The notes: generated by a model from the sequence alone, not told the origin. A stretch of 64,000 bases of DNA from Calliopum simillimum (GCA_951812925.1 OX638370.1:120852897-120916896); one strand, 5' to 3'; positions 25,401 through 40,400 are shown, counted from the first letter of the stretch. Made by a program: numbers and translations.

Positions 25401-28400
25401 AGATATCGACCATACTGATATTTAATTTGATGTGGGACATAGTATTCGAATAATTTTACAAAAATTAAGGAATGACAAAAAAGTTTTTTTTTTGGTTATA
25501 TTTCGGTATTTTATATGTTAAATGAACCATATCTGGTATGTTGCTAACAGAGTTAGCTCATTAACCTCACAAACGTTATGATAAATTGCCAATGAAAGAT
25601 ATTTAAGTAAAACCCACAAAACCAAGTACTATAAACAATAATTAAAATGACATTACGAAGGTACACAAACATTATTATGTTAAAGTCAGACATCAGACAC
25701 CATAAAAAGCATGTCAAAAATCATCACAAAAAATAGACTGCCACAGAATAATCAATTGAGTGGAATACCGCAAAAAAGAAGAAACATTAAAGTACATTTA
25801 CTATGTCATTACCATGTTATTTTAAGGTCGGTTCACGTTACAAATTCGTGTGCTCGTGTATCATGTCTCAAATTTAAAGCGATAATGCAGACGACAAGAT
25901 ATTTTAAATTGACTACAACAAGTAAACGTACACAGCGTGGTGGAGAATGCAATAATCTTGAGGTGCATGCAGCAGGAAACTAATTAATGCGCACTCTGAG
26001 CACATTAGGACCGACCAAAAGAATACGTTTTTACGGAGCAGATTGTAGTGACAATCAGTCGACTAGACAGACAGACAAGTCTAACAAGCCAAAGTCATCA
26101 ACAACAGTGCACTGAAGATATTTGTTAGAAGAATTCAAAAATCAACAACAACATAAAAAGCCTGGAAATATGTAGACAAGCATGTTAATGAGATAGATCG
26201 TGTCTATGCGGTATTTGGTACGTTATGCTGTCAAGCCAATTAATTTCGTTTTTGACGTAAATGCCTACATACTTAACGTATGAAAAGATTAAACTCAGAA
26301 GATGAAGTTTTCATTCAAATAATGATATATGTATAATTTTTTAAAGTTTTCCATTTTTTTTTTTTTTTTCAAACGAACTATTCCACTGACCCATCAACTT
26401 GATGCGCTTTCAACTCAATGTCTGACAACTTAATTGAAGTCTATTTAATAATTTGCAAAAACCCTGTACTTCTTTTATGTTACTCATAAAAGAATGAAAA
26501 TCAAATGAGAGATCAAAGTTTAATTATGTACTTCGCTGATTCCTCTCTCTGGTCAGCAACTTCCGCGAACTTCAATAAGGGGTTAATTGAAAACAAGCAG
26601 CACTGTCTATTAACAGCTCTGCAAAATGTTGATCTTTTCAATGCGATCATCATGCAATGTGGCAGGGGAAGTGCATATGTAGATCATCATGATATTTTAA
26701 TTTTACTAGTGATAGCTAGAAAATGCAAGAAAATTTTGATAAGTTCTTAAAGAGAAATCTGTAAGACATTTTGTTTAGACAAAACTTTTGCGCTCACTCT
26801 TGGTGCATTCGATCAAATAACTCAGTTGATATAATCAACAAATTACATTTCCTCTGATCTATGCCGAACGATATACATACTGTAAGTGATCTCTTATCTA
26901 GCTGTAGCCCTTTTTTATTCTACTAAATCTGCTTTGAGTTATGCGGCATATTTTGTTACTTAAAATATAAACCGAGTTTGATGAAGCACAGTGGGAAAAA
27001 CATCCCACGCTTGACAATTGAAAGTAATGTTTTATATAAATGCAGCTATGAGGTGAGCTGAAAAATATTTACATATCCTAAATGGATCGAAAATGTTTCT
27101 CTCTTTCAAATTTTCAATTGAAGTTTACTCTATACCAGTGATCGGCATTCTTTAAAACGTAAAATCTAACTCATTAATTTGCCGACCACTGCTCTATAGT
27201 TTCACCGTAAAACAAAAGTGATCCAATTTTGGCTAACCTACAACAACCAAAATATTTCAATATTTTGCAATTTTTGCGAAACTACAACAATCACAAAAAA
27301 TTTTTTGTTGTTTTTTTTTGAGCTCGTCATAATTTCTCGGAATTAAAACAATCATCAAAAATTGTTTCGCATCAAAAAAAAAAAAAAAAAAAAAATCAAA
27401 AAAAACCATACGACTTTCGAAATCCTTGAATTTCCGTCTTTAGCGACCTTTTGCAAGTGATTTTTAGTTGGCAATCCTACTACAATACAAAATGCTACAA
27501 ACAGCAAAACAATCATTTAAGAGGAAAATGAGAACGAAAATTGCATTGAACTTTTTTCACTCTAAAAAATAGAATGTTTAATTTTATAAATTAAAAAAAT
27601 AAGTATGTCAGGATCCTTATTAGCACAAATATATTCTTTAAAAAAAAATTAATAAAATTGGCTAAGCATATTTTGCGTTACATAGGATTTTCATATAAAC
27701 AATTTTATATAAATTGTATATATAACACTGTGCCACACAAAAATCCACACTGTTTTTTGATTAATTTAAAATCGTTGATTTCAAATTTGGCAATTTTTTT
27801 TCTATCAGGTTTGAGATCGTCGAAATGCCCAAATGTCTGTTAAAATATGTTCCTAGCTTTTTCATACTTGAGCAAAAGTTGGGTATTGAGTATTTTATTA
27901 GCACCTTTTTGAGAATTTCGCCATAGCATGTAAACGGTCGAGAAAACTAACATGGTCTTTTGAGAATAATGCTTCCAATAAAAAAATAGTTAGGGTCGCT
28001 GCAGATGTCAATCAGGGTGTACCAATTTTATCGTTTCAAATTTAAAACTTCTCTTTTGTTTTGATAGCTTAGCGTTTGACGCCCCTTATCTTAAAATTGG
28101 TACACCATATGGTTGACTATTTCAGTGATCTTTACTATTTTTCTATGGCGGGTATTTTTCCCGAACTGACTGATAGTTTTCAGGATTGTTCACATGCTAT
28201 GCTCAAATTTTCAAAAAGGTGATTATAAAATGCCCAAAAAAAAGTAACTAGGGGTGTTCAGAGGAAATTATTATTTGATTAAAAAAAATTTTTGTTCATC
28301 GCGCACTACTTCTTCTCAAGCATCAAGAATGTAGGAATTGATTTTGACAGATTTTTGGGCATATTAAATTCACATCCAAAAAAAAAACGGGGTAAGATAG

Positions 28401-31400
28401 CCGATTTGCGGCGATCTCACAAGTAGAGAAATTAGTGTCATAATTTTGACTTCACTCGAGAACTATTTTTTTTCACCGTATACAACTGTCTATATTTCCT
28501 ATCATTTGGTAAGAAATTTTCAAAACACCTTAATTATCAATTAGCTTACCTTTGTGTTCGTTTTTCTTTACTTGAAATTCTAGTAAAATTTACTAGAAAT
28601 AAAGTAATAAGAACTATTTTTTTTTTTTTCATCGTATACAACTGTCTATAATTCCAATCATTTGGTAAGAAATTTTCATAACACCCTAATTTTCAATTAG
28701 CTTACCTTTGTATTTGTTTTCTTTATTTTTGTCGACGTCTATTTGTAAATTTTGTGGTGGCTGTCGTTTAAACAAAAGTGCGCACACACATCCGATCAAG
28801 TGGTGTAAGCAACCCACTTGTTCGTTGCAACTGAATAGCAACAACAACAATTGTATGTTGTTAACACAACAATGTAGCCTGATTTTTTTTTTAAATTTAA
28901 TAAAATTGTTTACTTTTTCCATTGCAACGTTGACGCGCCGCGTCATTTTATTGAAATAAACTTGACACAGAAAAAGTTTTTTTCTTATCAGGGAAAATTC
29001 GTTTTTATCATTTTAAAGGCATTGGAGGCAGGCGATTTTAGTTTGATCGCAGTAGCTGGAGGGATTGGAAAAGCTGTCATGCATTTCGCAAGCAAAAGTG
29101 GATTTTGCTTACACTTTAGGTTTTCGTAAAACTATTGATTTTAAAAATATGATTTGAACTCTGCACCCATTCAGTTTTAGTAATACAAAACATACTTATT
29201 TAGGTAGACTACTCCATCAAATACTCTAGGAATCGTCTTTGTTTGATTTGTTTTAGCATTATTTCTGACTCCTCCTATTCATTGAGAACACTCACCCACT
29301 CTCTCCACCAGAGATAGATCCTCTTGTAACATACATATCCATAGTCAGCTCAAATTAATAAAATAAATAAATAAATGTGGTGAAATATAATAAAAATCAT
29401 ATATCGCCTAAGTAAACAAAGGGGAACTTTAGGCTACGGCCTCATTTGGTCAACGAAGCACTTCCTCTGTTTTAGTGCACGAAACACCTAATGCTTGAAA
29501 AAACAAATAATGAACCCCTATGAATTTTGTGTCGTAAAACATAGAAGGGTTCTTTAATGAAGCACAGCACTGAACATATACATAAGTACTCAAATACCTA
29601 TTCAGATGCGCAGTTCTTTTTAAAATATAAAACAAACCAAGCAGCAACATAAAAATGAAGCAAAATTTAATTGTATTAAAGTTATGACTACACACTGGCA
29701 CGTTCATAACATACATATTCCCACAGGTCCTCAAAACATCGTGTACTTTGGATTTTATGCGCTGACTTACCGCTATGATGCAGGGCAAAAAGTATAAAGA
29801 TGACACACCCTGAATGAAAATTAAACTATAAAATTTTTAAAGATACAACTGCGACCTCATAAATGTTAATACCTACACTTTGAGAGCATTTAAGTTACAA
29901 GATCATAAAATATTTTTAAGGGTATTGTTATGATTTACAGCACACATCATGCACGGTAGCATAGAAAGAGACATGATTGTTATTTTTTTTAATTTTTTTG
30001 TTAAGCACCTACTCTTATCCCGATAAATGATCTTAAAATTTACAACTTTTTTAGGTGCCCGAATTATGAGTGATATAGCATGATAAGACTTCAGGCACTT
30101 AAGATTAATTCCAATAAGAATTTTATTATTATAACGCAGGATTTATTGTAGATACCCTGTATAGCCCAGTAGCTTGCTACACGGAGAAAAATCAGTGTCA
30201 TAATTTTAAATGCACTCGGGTAGTAAAAAAATTAAAGTTATTAAATCTCAAATTGCCTTACGTATGAACTTTTTGATGGTTCTGTCAAGTATTGTTTACA
30301 AATAAAATATTATTCAACTATATTAAAGTAAAATTTACTCAAAATTGCCTACATTTTCCTATACATAGAGTAAATTATGCTTTCCGCCAGAAAAGTGTGT
30401 TACCAAAATTTATTAGAAATAAAGTAATACAAACTATTTTTTTTCCTCCGTGCACAACTATCTACATTGTGTATAATAGTGCCGATAGAGATGTGAAATA
30501 TAGGGTAAACGCGGGAGATATGGCACCCTTTTCGTTAAACTGCTATAAAACCAGAATCAAAAGACATTTTTTTAAAAACTAAACACAAATTTTTTCTTTC
30601 ATTAATTAAAAACATAAAAAATCACTTCAATTAGAATAAAAATATGTTTTTTCTTCATTATAAAAAAATGCTATAAAGTGCCAAATCACCCGACACTGCG
30701 GGTGATATGGCACCATATCATGGGTGATTTGACACCCGAAGTGGATTTTAAGCTTTTGTTGCCACAATTGTTGCATCTGTGGACAAATGATGTACATGTT
30801 TCATATAACTATTGTACATACAGCACATTACGCATTGGATTCAATCTTCTTTTTTATTGGTTTGCCCATATTCTTCAACGCATTTATTTTCGCCTTAATC
30901 TTCAGGCCGATCATATTCATCTTGAAATAAAACATTTTCATCAGCTTCATCGGAAGAAGCGTTTATAAGTTTTCTTCTTTGGTTGTGTTTTTCTTTTGAA
31001 ATTTTTTGTTTTCTGCTAGACCACATTTTCGGGAGGCGTTAGAATTCTTGCCGTTTGTTTTTTCGTACTCGGCTTACAACTTTTCGATGTCGTTGGTACT
31101 GGCGCTATTTTATTTAAGACATGCTCAGGCTTTTCTAGCATATCCTAGTGAAAACCTCAAATTAATAAAATAAAAATGAAAACACAATCATTGAAAGTCC
31201 TACCTGACTAAAATTCTGCGGCTATGTGGTACATTGAAGCACTTTAGCTATATTTTGTCCTTGATTTTTCTCAATGCAATTCTGTAAAAAGGCGTGATCT
31301 GGAATTTTATTTGGACTTTCCTCAATGATGAGCCCGTGTTGTTGGCTCTTCACATCCAGAGTTCAGTCAAGTTTATGTTCAACAAAATATTGTAAACCGA

Positions 31401-34400
31401 AACACAAAGATTTGGCACTAAGAATATTTGTACTCCCAAATATTTTATAACATGGAAAGGGATATATGGCATTAGAACCATATCACACGCAGTAGTGGGG
31501 TGCCATATCTCTCTTTCAGTATATCGCGACCTTAGAACAACAGGGTTCTAACTGACATTTTTTGTGAAATTGAGTTATATATTGCTTCGTACTAAATAGA
31601 CCACGCTCTTTCGATTACCGCTACTCAAATTTTTCTATCTCGCATGGTTTCTGATGTAATTAATGAAATTGAGATGCACAAGGTTCTATCTACACATATT
31701 CAAATTGAAATTAATTTCACAAAGTTCTAACTGCCAGATAGAGCTTTGTGCTTCTGTAAGAGAGCAGACAAATTAGATAAAATCGTGTAATTTTGTTAAA
31801 CAAGCCCCGATTTCGAGCCGACATGGCTCATTTTGTTAGTAATTGAACTTAAAAAAACCAGCACTTAAGATTTATGTAGTTTTTGAAAAAAGGTCAAAAA
31901 ACAGTTTTGGAAAATTTAAGAATTCAAATCAAAAATAGTCATTTTTAATAAATTTTCCAACGGTGAATCCGAATCTGGCATCAGAGTCGCTATATCTTAT
32001 ATGGTTTCCGAGATATCTTACCCCAAATGTTCAAAAATGATCAAAAACACGATTTTTGTGGTTGTGTAGAAGACGTCCAAAATTGTTTTACTCTTTTCTA
32101 TTGAATGCAACATTTTAGTACTGTTCTTTGTCTTTAAAATGAGCTATAAACTGGCCTTGTGTGATTTTTCTTTAAAAAGTTATACTCGCTTTAAATGATA
32201 CATAAAGGTATGTCAATTTTTCAAAAACGCTTTTTCGACCTTTTTCCAAAAACTGCATAAATCTTAAGTGTTGGTTTTTTGTAAGTCCATTTACTAACAA
32301 AATAAGCCATGTCGGCTCAAAATCGAGGCTTGTTTAACAAAATTAAGTAATTTTAACTAATTTGCCTACTCTCTTACAGAAACACAAAGTTCTATCTGAA
32401 TAAAAAAAAATCTTACAGAAACACAAAGTTCTATCTGGCAGTTAGAACCTTGTTTCTCAATTTCAAGTACCTTTTCGTTTAGCAACAAAGTTCTATCGAT
32501 TTTTTTAAATTTAAATTCCTTATTAACTAGGCAACGTATTTTAATTATTTTAGTATCAATGAAATCCTCGCGAGAATCAAATGCTTGTAATATAAATAAT
32601 ATTGTGATTAAACTCAATTCAAAAAAGTTATGCGACACGAAATATTCAAACATAGATTTCTCGAAAGTGATGTGAGTGTAGATAGAACCCTGTTGTTCTA
32701 AGGTCGCGATATGTATACCGAGTAAAAATGTCACGACTCGAACAAACATGTTCACTCGCGCTCGTATTCATCCGAAAAAGAGATCACATTCAGTTCTGTT
32801 TGTTTTGATATATGCACCATAAAGCTGTATCAAATACTCACCGCTCTGCTGCCCCTCAAAGTATATGCAAAACAAAAGTAAGTCGTTTACATTTCCAAAA
32901 TTTTTTTAAAAATCCCATACAGATGCTATTATTGCAAATATGTACAGCTAAACGAACAACTTACCACGAAGTCTCTCGCGCAGTTGAATTGAACTGTGTA
33001 CATATTTAAATGCTTTGAAAGCTGCAAGTATTGAAAATGATAGGAGTGCCATATCACCCAGTTGTGCCACATCTCCCGGCTTTACCCTAGTTGTAACGAA
33101 AAGTTTCGAAACATTTAGGTCACATTAATTTCTGTCAACTTTCTTCGACTTTCAGAGAAAATCTTTCAAAGAAACTACCGTCGACTTGATCTTAAGGCTT
33201 GAACTTGATTTCATATGTCTTATTAGATACAAAAGAATAATTTTCGCTGGGAGGTGGGAACATCCGGACACTTTCGGTTTTTTGTGCCGAAAAATTTTAT
33301 TTGCAAATACATAAATATACACTACGCAAAATATGTTCTTAGTGCATATTTAGATCTTTTGAAGAATTAAAAAATGTCTTAAAAAATTCTGAAAACACGT
33401 TTTTTAACTCTTTCACTTTTTTGGTAAGGGGCCGTTCACATATCACGCAACACGTCAGGGGGAGGGGGCTCGGAAGATTTGTTACGAAGTGTTACATGGG
33501 GGTGGAAGTGGTCATCAACTACGTTACGTAACGTCGATTTTATAATTTAATGCAAAATCAAATTACTGAAATTATGATTTGTTACGTTACTAGGGTGGAG
33601 GGGGTTGTACATTTTGTTACGTTGCGTTACGACCGGAGAGGGGGGATCAAAATTGGTCGAAATTGCGTTACGTAATATGTGAACGGCCCCTAAGATGCTT
33701 TGGTTTTTAGTTAAAATTTCTTTTTCCGACTGATTAATTGGAAAATTTTTTTTACATCCAGAGGCACTCCATTTCCATCTTACAAAAAAGTGCATAAGGC
33801 GAAAAATGCTCAGAATCGAGAGAACTTTTTCAGATTTTTTCGAGACATGTTTCTATTTTTCAATAACTGTTCAAAACAAAAAAAAAATTAAAAAAAATAT
33901 GAAAAAATGTACTCGATTTCTTTGGACGATGCTCAGAATTTTGTGCCTTTCAAACTTTTTTTGTTAAAAAGATGATTTTGAGTAAAAAAATAGTTTTCCG
34001 AACGTTTATATGAAATTCCCAAAACAATTTTTAATATTTTAATACCAAAATTTTTGCAAGAATATAATAAGTATTTACTATATCTTTTAAGTAATTTAAT
34101 GTATCCGTTTTGTGAAGAAAAAAAAGATATAAGTAATACGCATTTTCTTTTTTTTTTGCCCGCATGGATCTTGAGGACAATAAAAATTGCTCCATTGGTC
34201 TTTCTCGAAACGAAAAAAACTATGCAGATATCATTTTTAAGAGTCTTTCTAACTTTTGAGTTGGTGTCGAGATGAACCTAAATTTCGATCATATCTTATG
34301 TACATATTTGCCAAGATATTCTCAGAGAAGCAAAAACTTTGATATGTATCTTTTAAACTATGGAGTCTGTCTGAAACTGCTACACAAATACTTTGTCTTG

Positions 34401-37400
34401 AGTAGTCATTTCGGTCATTCCAAAACTTTAATCGATATTGATACTTCTTCAGCAACACATCTCTAAATAATAGCAGTTGCAAACAAGATGGTAGTCCTTA
34501 ACCATAGACAATAAACCATAAAAAGATTCGGCTTTGGTAGAAAAAACCCCTAAAGTAAAAAGAAATCCCTATTTATGACAACATTTTTTCATTTCGTAGC
34601 TAATAATGTAAAAAGTAGCATAATCGCTAAACAATGCTTGTCAATAGTTTTCGTTTTTGAATGCAATGTTCCTTTATCTTTTCGTTAAGTTGGATATATA
34701 TCCGTAATCTTGGGAACCTGTTTAATTCAGCTGCTATTAATGCCACTTAAACGGAACAGAAATTTCACTCAAAGGGAGGTATAGTACTTTTATGTACTGT
34801 CTTTGATCGCTTGGACTTTTCACTTTTGTTATAGTTTTCAATTTTCATTCTAAGTGTAGGGGCAATGTGTGTACCTTGGTCCGCTTTTCAGTTTTTTTAA
34901 TGTGCTGGATTTTCCAAAAAAGTTTCTTTAGTTTTTTGATTAAGTTATATTTTTACAATGCTTTCAGCATCAAATGACGTGAAAATGATATTTCTATGTC
35001 TTACCATTGAGTAGAAATATTACTTTTTCCATTCCAATAAAAGAGAATACAATGTATATAGGTAACAAATTATGAAAGAGCCATTTATTATGTAATCAAA
35101 AGGAAAATATTTTTCAATAAAATAAAAAATTAATCATAAACTAAAATTATAACACAAAAAAGTGCATTTAGAAAAAAACCATTATTTAACCAAAAATGGT
35201 TGCAAATAAATACATTAATCACGTAAATAATAATAAAAGTATTATATTGAAAGGCGATTATGGCTTCCTGGTTGCCCGTCGAAAAAAGCTCGCTGGTAAA
35301 AAAAGCATAGGTTCAAGGTACATACAAACAACATGTTTTAAAAACTGTCAGCACCCGTAACATATGTTAATAAAAATATCTAAAACACACTAAAAGCTTA
35401 AAACAATAACTAAACTTCCTTCTTGATGTTGTAAAACTGAAATATTTCAAGTAAGTTTCTCACAAAAGGTTTCGTAGTTTGCTCCAAAAACTAAATTTTA
35501 CAAGCCAAAAACACTTTTTCCGTCACTTTTTATAAATGCATACAGCTTGATGGTCTGAAGTCTACTAATATCAGTCAGCGGTATGAGTGGAAAATTCCAT
35601 AGAAGAACATTATCGTACACGTGCAACTGTTGAGTGGCAACCGGCACTCGGGCCGAGGTACACTCGGACCAAGGTGCACACATCTCCCCTATGCTTTTTG
35701 GTTATAGGAGTTATTACTTATTGTTTGAAGCAAAGGTTTGTTATAATCTGTTTTCAAATGATTGTGTTTTTTATGAAATATGAAACCATGAGCGGCTAAG
35801 TAAATTGAGGTTACCTTAATTATTGAAAATCTTTTAGAAAAAAAAACTTTTATTGCGTGCTCCTTATTTCTTCATATTTTAATATCTTTGTTTTTTTCAA
35901 TATCTATAAAAAAGTAGAAAGAAAATTTTAAGAAAGTGCTGTTTTTAATAAATTTTTTTTTTTTTTTTTTCAAAGTCATTAAATTTTCAAAAGAGCTATA
36001 AACTAAAACTGATTTTCCAGAAGTTGTAACTTCAGTTATTTTGATTGCTATGCTATGCAATTAAAAAAACAGCCATAAATACAAGGCATAACAACAAACA
36101 AGAACGTACAACACGCACTTTGTTTGTTTAGGACTGTTCCTTTCCTAATTTCATGTAGGGTATTAAATATTTTTGATTTCCAAATAACAAGGTTGTTTGC
36201 TTTGGTTTTGCTCAACGATCAGTTTGGTTAAATAATTAAGCGATTATCGCCTTAAAAAATTCGTAACTAATTTGGTTTTAGAAGTGTGGCACAGTGCGAC
36301 AAAATCCAAATTTTCTTGCTATAAGTCGAAAAAAACAACACTAGAATTTCAAAACTAAATCGTTACTGATATCCATTGAATCAACAATGAAAGTTGTCGT
36401 TTTTTCACAGAGTGTATGTAATAGAAAAAATTTTTTTATTTGCCATAATCAATTTTATTTTAAAATTGGTCACGGTCTTTCAATTTAGTAACCCACATAT
36501 GGGTAAACAGCATTTTTGCACCTTACCCATAAAAAAGATGTAATAATACACAGCCATAAACACAAGGTTGCAGTGCTCATCATGTGACAAAAAAAGGGAA
36601 AATATTTTTCACAAACCACACAATATAGGGGCTGAAACTCTTGGCATTGTTTCCAAGAATTCTTTTGCAATCATTTCTCATCTTGTTGTGCAATGCACCA
36701 ATTAAAGTTTTTACACTGTCTACACATTCAAGGGAATTGTTCCCTCACATATGGGTATATCCTATGTATGTACTTACGTGTCAGAATACCTTTGCTGTAT
36801 CGCACAAAGCAAAGTAGAAACTTATTTCTTAAAATAGCCTTCACAATGACACGTAAAATCCTTAAATGTTACTTTGGCCTTTGACGCTGTAACGCGCTTC
36901 ATCTTCTTCTTCTTCAATTGCAAAAGATCTGTTGGGAATTCTGTTTTTTTTTTCTGTGCTTGGTCTATAGGGTGTGATGCTGCTGGTACTGGTGCTGTTG
37001 CAATCAATGTTTTGTTGTTGCATTTGTTTTGAGTTTCCCGCCGCGTCTTGTTTGTTGCCAGTGTTGTTACTTGTACATTTTTTCAGCCGGTATTCATTCC
37101 ACTTGTTTATTTCTCTAGCTACCTGTTGAGATTCGTATATTGAAATTGAATGTTTATTGTTTGAATGATACGAGTCCACATAGGTGTAATATTGTACGAA
37201 ATTACTTTTGTAATTTATGCTTAAAATAGAGTTAAATTGTGTGTTCAGGGTAATGGCTTTTTTTCCCTTTTGCGGTGTAGTACACATGTCGTGAAAGTTT
37301 GGGGATTTTTCGATAAAAATTTGTTTCCAATTCGATTAAACATTTTATAATGATTCATATTATTTGATATTATGTGGAGTTATCTTTTTCAAGAGCTTCC

Positions 37401-40400
37401 GCCAACAATCTGTTGAAAAATCACATTATCTGATATGGCTGCTACTTTTTACATCATTAATAATTGATACGCGTATATTGACATTATTATAAATAAATAT
37501 TTTTATATGTTTTAACAATCTTATCTACCGTTTAGTTTTGCATTTCCTGCGCTAAATTTGTTACTTAGCCAATTATTATCAATAGAAACTGATAAAAATG
37601 ATATTAATCTGATAATGTTTAACTAAATAACTTGTATTTTTATGAGTTAATAAGCATTAACTATTTTTATATGCATATATTAATGAATTATATTTTTTTC
37701 TTCCTTTTTTTCCAGTTGGTTTTCCTATACTTTGCTTCTTCTTGTGGGGCGATTCGTACAAACGTGGCTTCTTCTGTGATGATGAATCACTTAAGCATCC
37801 TTTCCATGAATCAACGATACGAAATTGGATGTTATACATCATTGGTTTAGTGTTACCAATAGGAATTGTAAGTATTAACGTATTTATACTCATATTTTAA
37901 GTTACATTAAGCATAAGTGATCGATAGCAATGCCTTCCAAAGTGGCTTCAGGGCTAATTTCCCTTCTAGGAACTTGCATCTTACTTTCAAGGCTTGTTTT
38001 GAAATCGTTTTGAGGCTATATCACAAATTCATTTGCTTTTCATATTTTGCTACATATCGTCGGGTTAAAACTACAACTAGACATCTACATATATTGATGT
38101 TTTGAGTTAAGTATACAGAAATATGTAGAAAAAACGGCTCTATGCCCCAGTCTAGTCGGTTTTTTGAAATGTAGTCTCCACCCAATTTTATATAAAGAAA
38201 GAAAAGCAGAAAACTGCAAAATCCCATACAAAAAACGAATTTCAAAAAACTTAAAACGCTTTTTTCTCAAAATATGAAATATGTAGATGTCTAGTTGTAG
38301 TTTTAACCCGACGATATGTACTAATTCTTCTCATATCTTTAGTATTTACATTCGAAATATTAAGTAAAATATCTAGGCAAATACTGGCTTTAGGTATATC
38401 GTATCATCATACTATTATGGTAAAATACAACATTTGTCTGTCTGTCTGTGTTTCCAAAACTCCCCTGCAGGACCACGGACTATTCCAAAACTAGTTTGCA
38501 AACTACTTCATGGGAGAAACCTACTGGTCTGAATTCTGGTCCCATCACATATAAAGTACTATTTACGTTTTACATTGTTTTTCATTGGGCGTAACCAATT
38601 GTCTCCTTATGCATTACAATCGGACCAGAGAAAGGTCAATTGTCTAATTATGCATTACATTTAATTATTTCATACCTCGGCTATGTTGGACATATGTTTC
38701 ATTTTCTGCTCCGAGGACTCTTCAGACAAAAAGTGTACAAATTAATAGAAATTTAAAAATTGGAATTGAAAATCACCGAGTGGAGGGTTTGAACCCGGGC
38801 CTTTCCACGCAGCGCAAGTCACTTGACCGATACACTATCGTTTGCTCTTCTTCAAAATCGAGGAACTGCCAAAGAGTATGTAGTCAGTTATGTCATGAGT
38901 ATAATCGATACACAATTGGACCACTTTTGGTACTAATGATGGATTATGCATTACATTTGAACCATTTTTGATACAATTGATAATTTAAGTGAATTTATTC
39001 TAGTTTAAGGTGTAGCCCATTATGGACTTACTAACAAAAAAACTAGACCAAAGATTGGACTATTGAGACAATTGACTCCATCGGTCCTACAGGGTCGAGA
39101 ACCATTTATCCGATTTACATTTTTTTTTTCTTTCAGAAGGTAAGGTCATGGGATACATTTCATTTTGAAATACCCGCGGCTTCATCCGGGTTCTTTGAAA
39201 CCGTCAGAATGGAAAACCTGCATTCTACTTATGCCACACGAGTCAAGTTGTTATTCTTTAACAAATTCCCAAAAAAAAAAAAAAAAAATCATGCTCTCAA
39301 GTTCAAAAACTAAAGTGTTGATTTATAGTTAGTTAATGAAACCACATTAAATCTCTTCTTATCAGCAACTAAACCAAAGTTGAACCCCAATATATTTACC
39401 TCATAACAGACAGTTTAGCTAATAGCTCAATATATGTTCGTTGTATTTCCAGAAAAAGATTAAAAACTCTACAGATGCAATTAACCGCATCAATTTAGAG
39501 CTGTCATGCAGTTCATTTGATAATCATAAATTAAAAAAATATAAAAACCAAAATTAGGTCAAAGCTATTCCGTCTTCAACTTGATGGTATAAACATCTTC
39601 TTGACATTAACACTGAGTGTGAACATATGGAGCAAACGAAATGCATAACATTTCAGCTTTCAGTATATTCCCAAAGGGGAACTTCGTACATATAAGTATA
39701 TTTGTGGGTTAGATACTTGATGGAAAAGAAGGCGTATTCATAAGTGATTGAGATAAATGTTGAAATTAATAAGTAAAGATGCGTACATAAATTAGATTTA
39801 ATGGTACAAGTTGTGATAGTAAACAAAAAGGCGTCAAAAAATAGCTGGAACATTTTTAATCATGAAGTTTGTGCTTTATTTGGTATATATTTTTAAAACA
39901 CTTCGTAGAAACAATTAAAACCACTGTCTCATCTGCTGCTAATGTATTTTTTCAGGTTATTGGAGTTGAAATCATCAAATCGAAACGTTTGGCTAGACAT
40001 TCAAATGGCAATAGTAATGGTCGCCGCTATGTTTTTATGGACTATGAGATACCAGATTGGATGATCGAGTGCTATAAGAAAATTGGTATTTTTGGCTTTG
40101 GTGCAGCTGTTAGTCAGCTTTCAACGGATATTGCCAAATATTCGATTGGACGTTTGAGACCACATTTTTTTACGGTAAGTTGAAAAAAAAAGTTAAGATT
40201 GGGCCATTTAGTGCTCCCAAATGATGTGTAGATGTGGGGAAATCTTATTGTTCACTTGTGTGTCAAGCAATTAAAATTAATTTATGACATCTGCTATTAA
40301 TGCTTGGGCGGCGGCAATTCGGTTCATTATAAAAAGTTTTCCCTTTAACATTTTTCTTTTTTTATTATTTTTGGTGTTAATTTTAATCTAAAGGGGATGT

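Larger units (their letters stand above)
16488..37715 (+). other. wun: wunen intron 1 (about 21.2 kb)
   Basis: GT at 16488 and AG at 37714-37715. The elements listed separately cover much of it. In the remaining stretches (about 16488-17286, 17358-19149, 20660-23320, 25400-27135, 27192-27880, 28740-30190, 33090-33424, 33694-34856 and 35692-36861) I see AT-rich DNA with homopolymer runs but no exon, RNA gene or repeat that I can support. 25600-26200 is less AT-biased and CA/GACA-rich and could hold regulatory DNA, but nothing in the sequence proves it. Confidence 0.85.
37868..39955 (+). other. wun: wunen intron 2 (about 2.1 kb)
   Basis: GTAAGT to TTTTTTCAG. It contains the 270-bp perfect-TIR element at 38051-38320 and a minus-strand tRNA-like block at about 38776-38846. 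A TGTCTGTCTGTCTGTG microsatellite is at 38435-38450 and an A-run near 39271. Nothing else is recognised. Confidence 0.85.

Noticed and set aside
29450..29806. 118-residue minus-strand frame
   Set aside because: Begins at a GTG rather than ATG, is rich in hydrophobic and Cys residues as expected of AT-rich noise, and shows no splice signals or motif.
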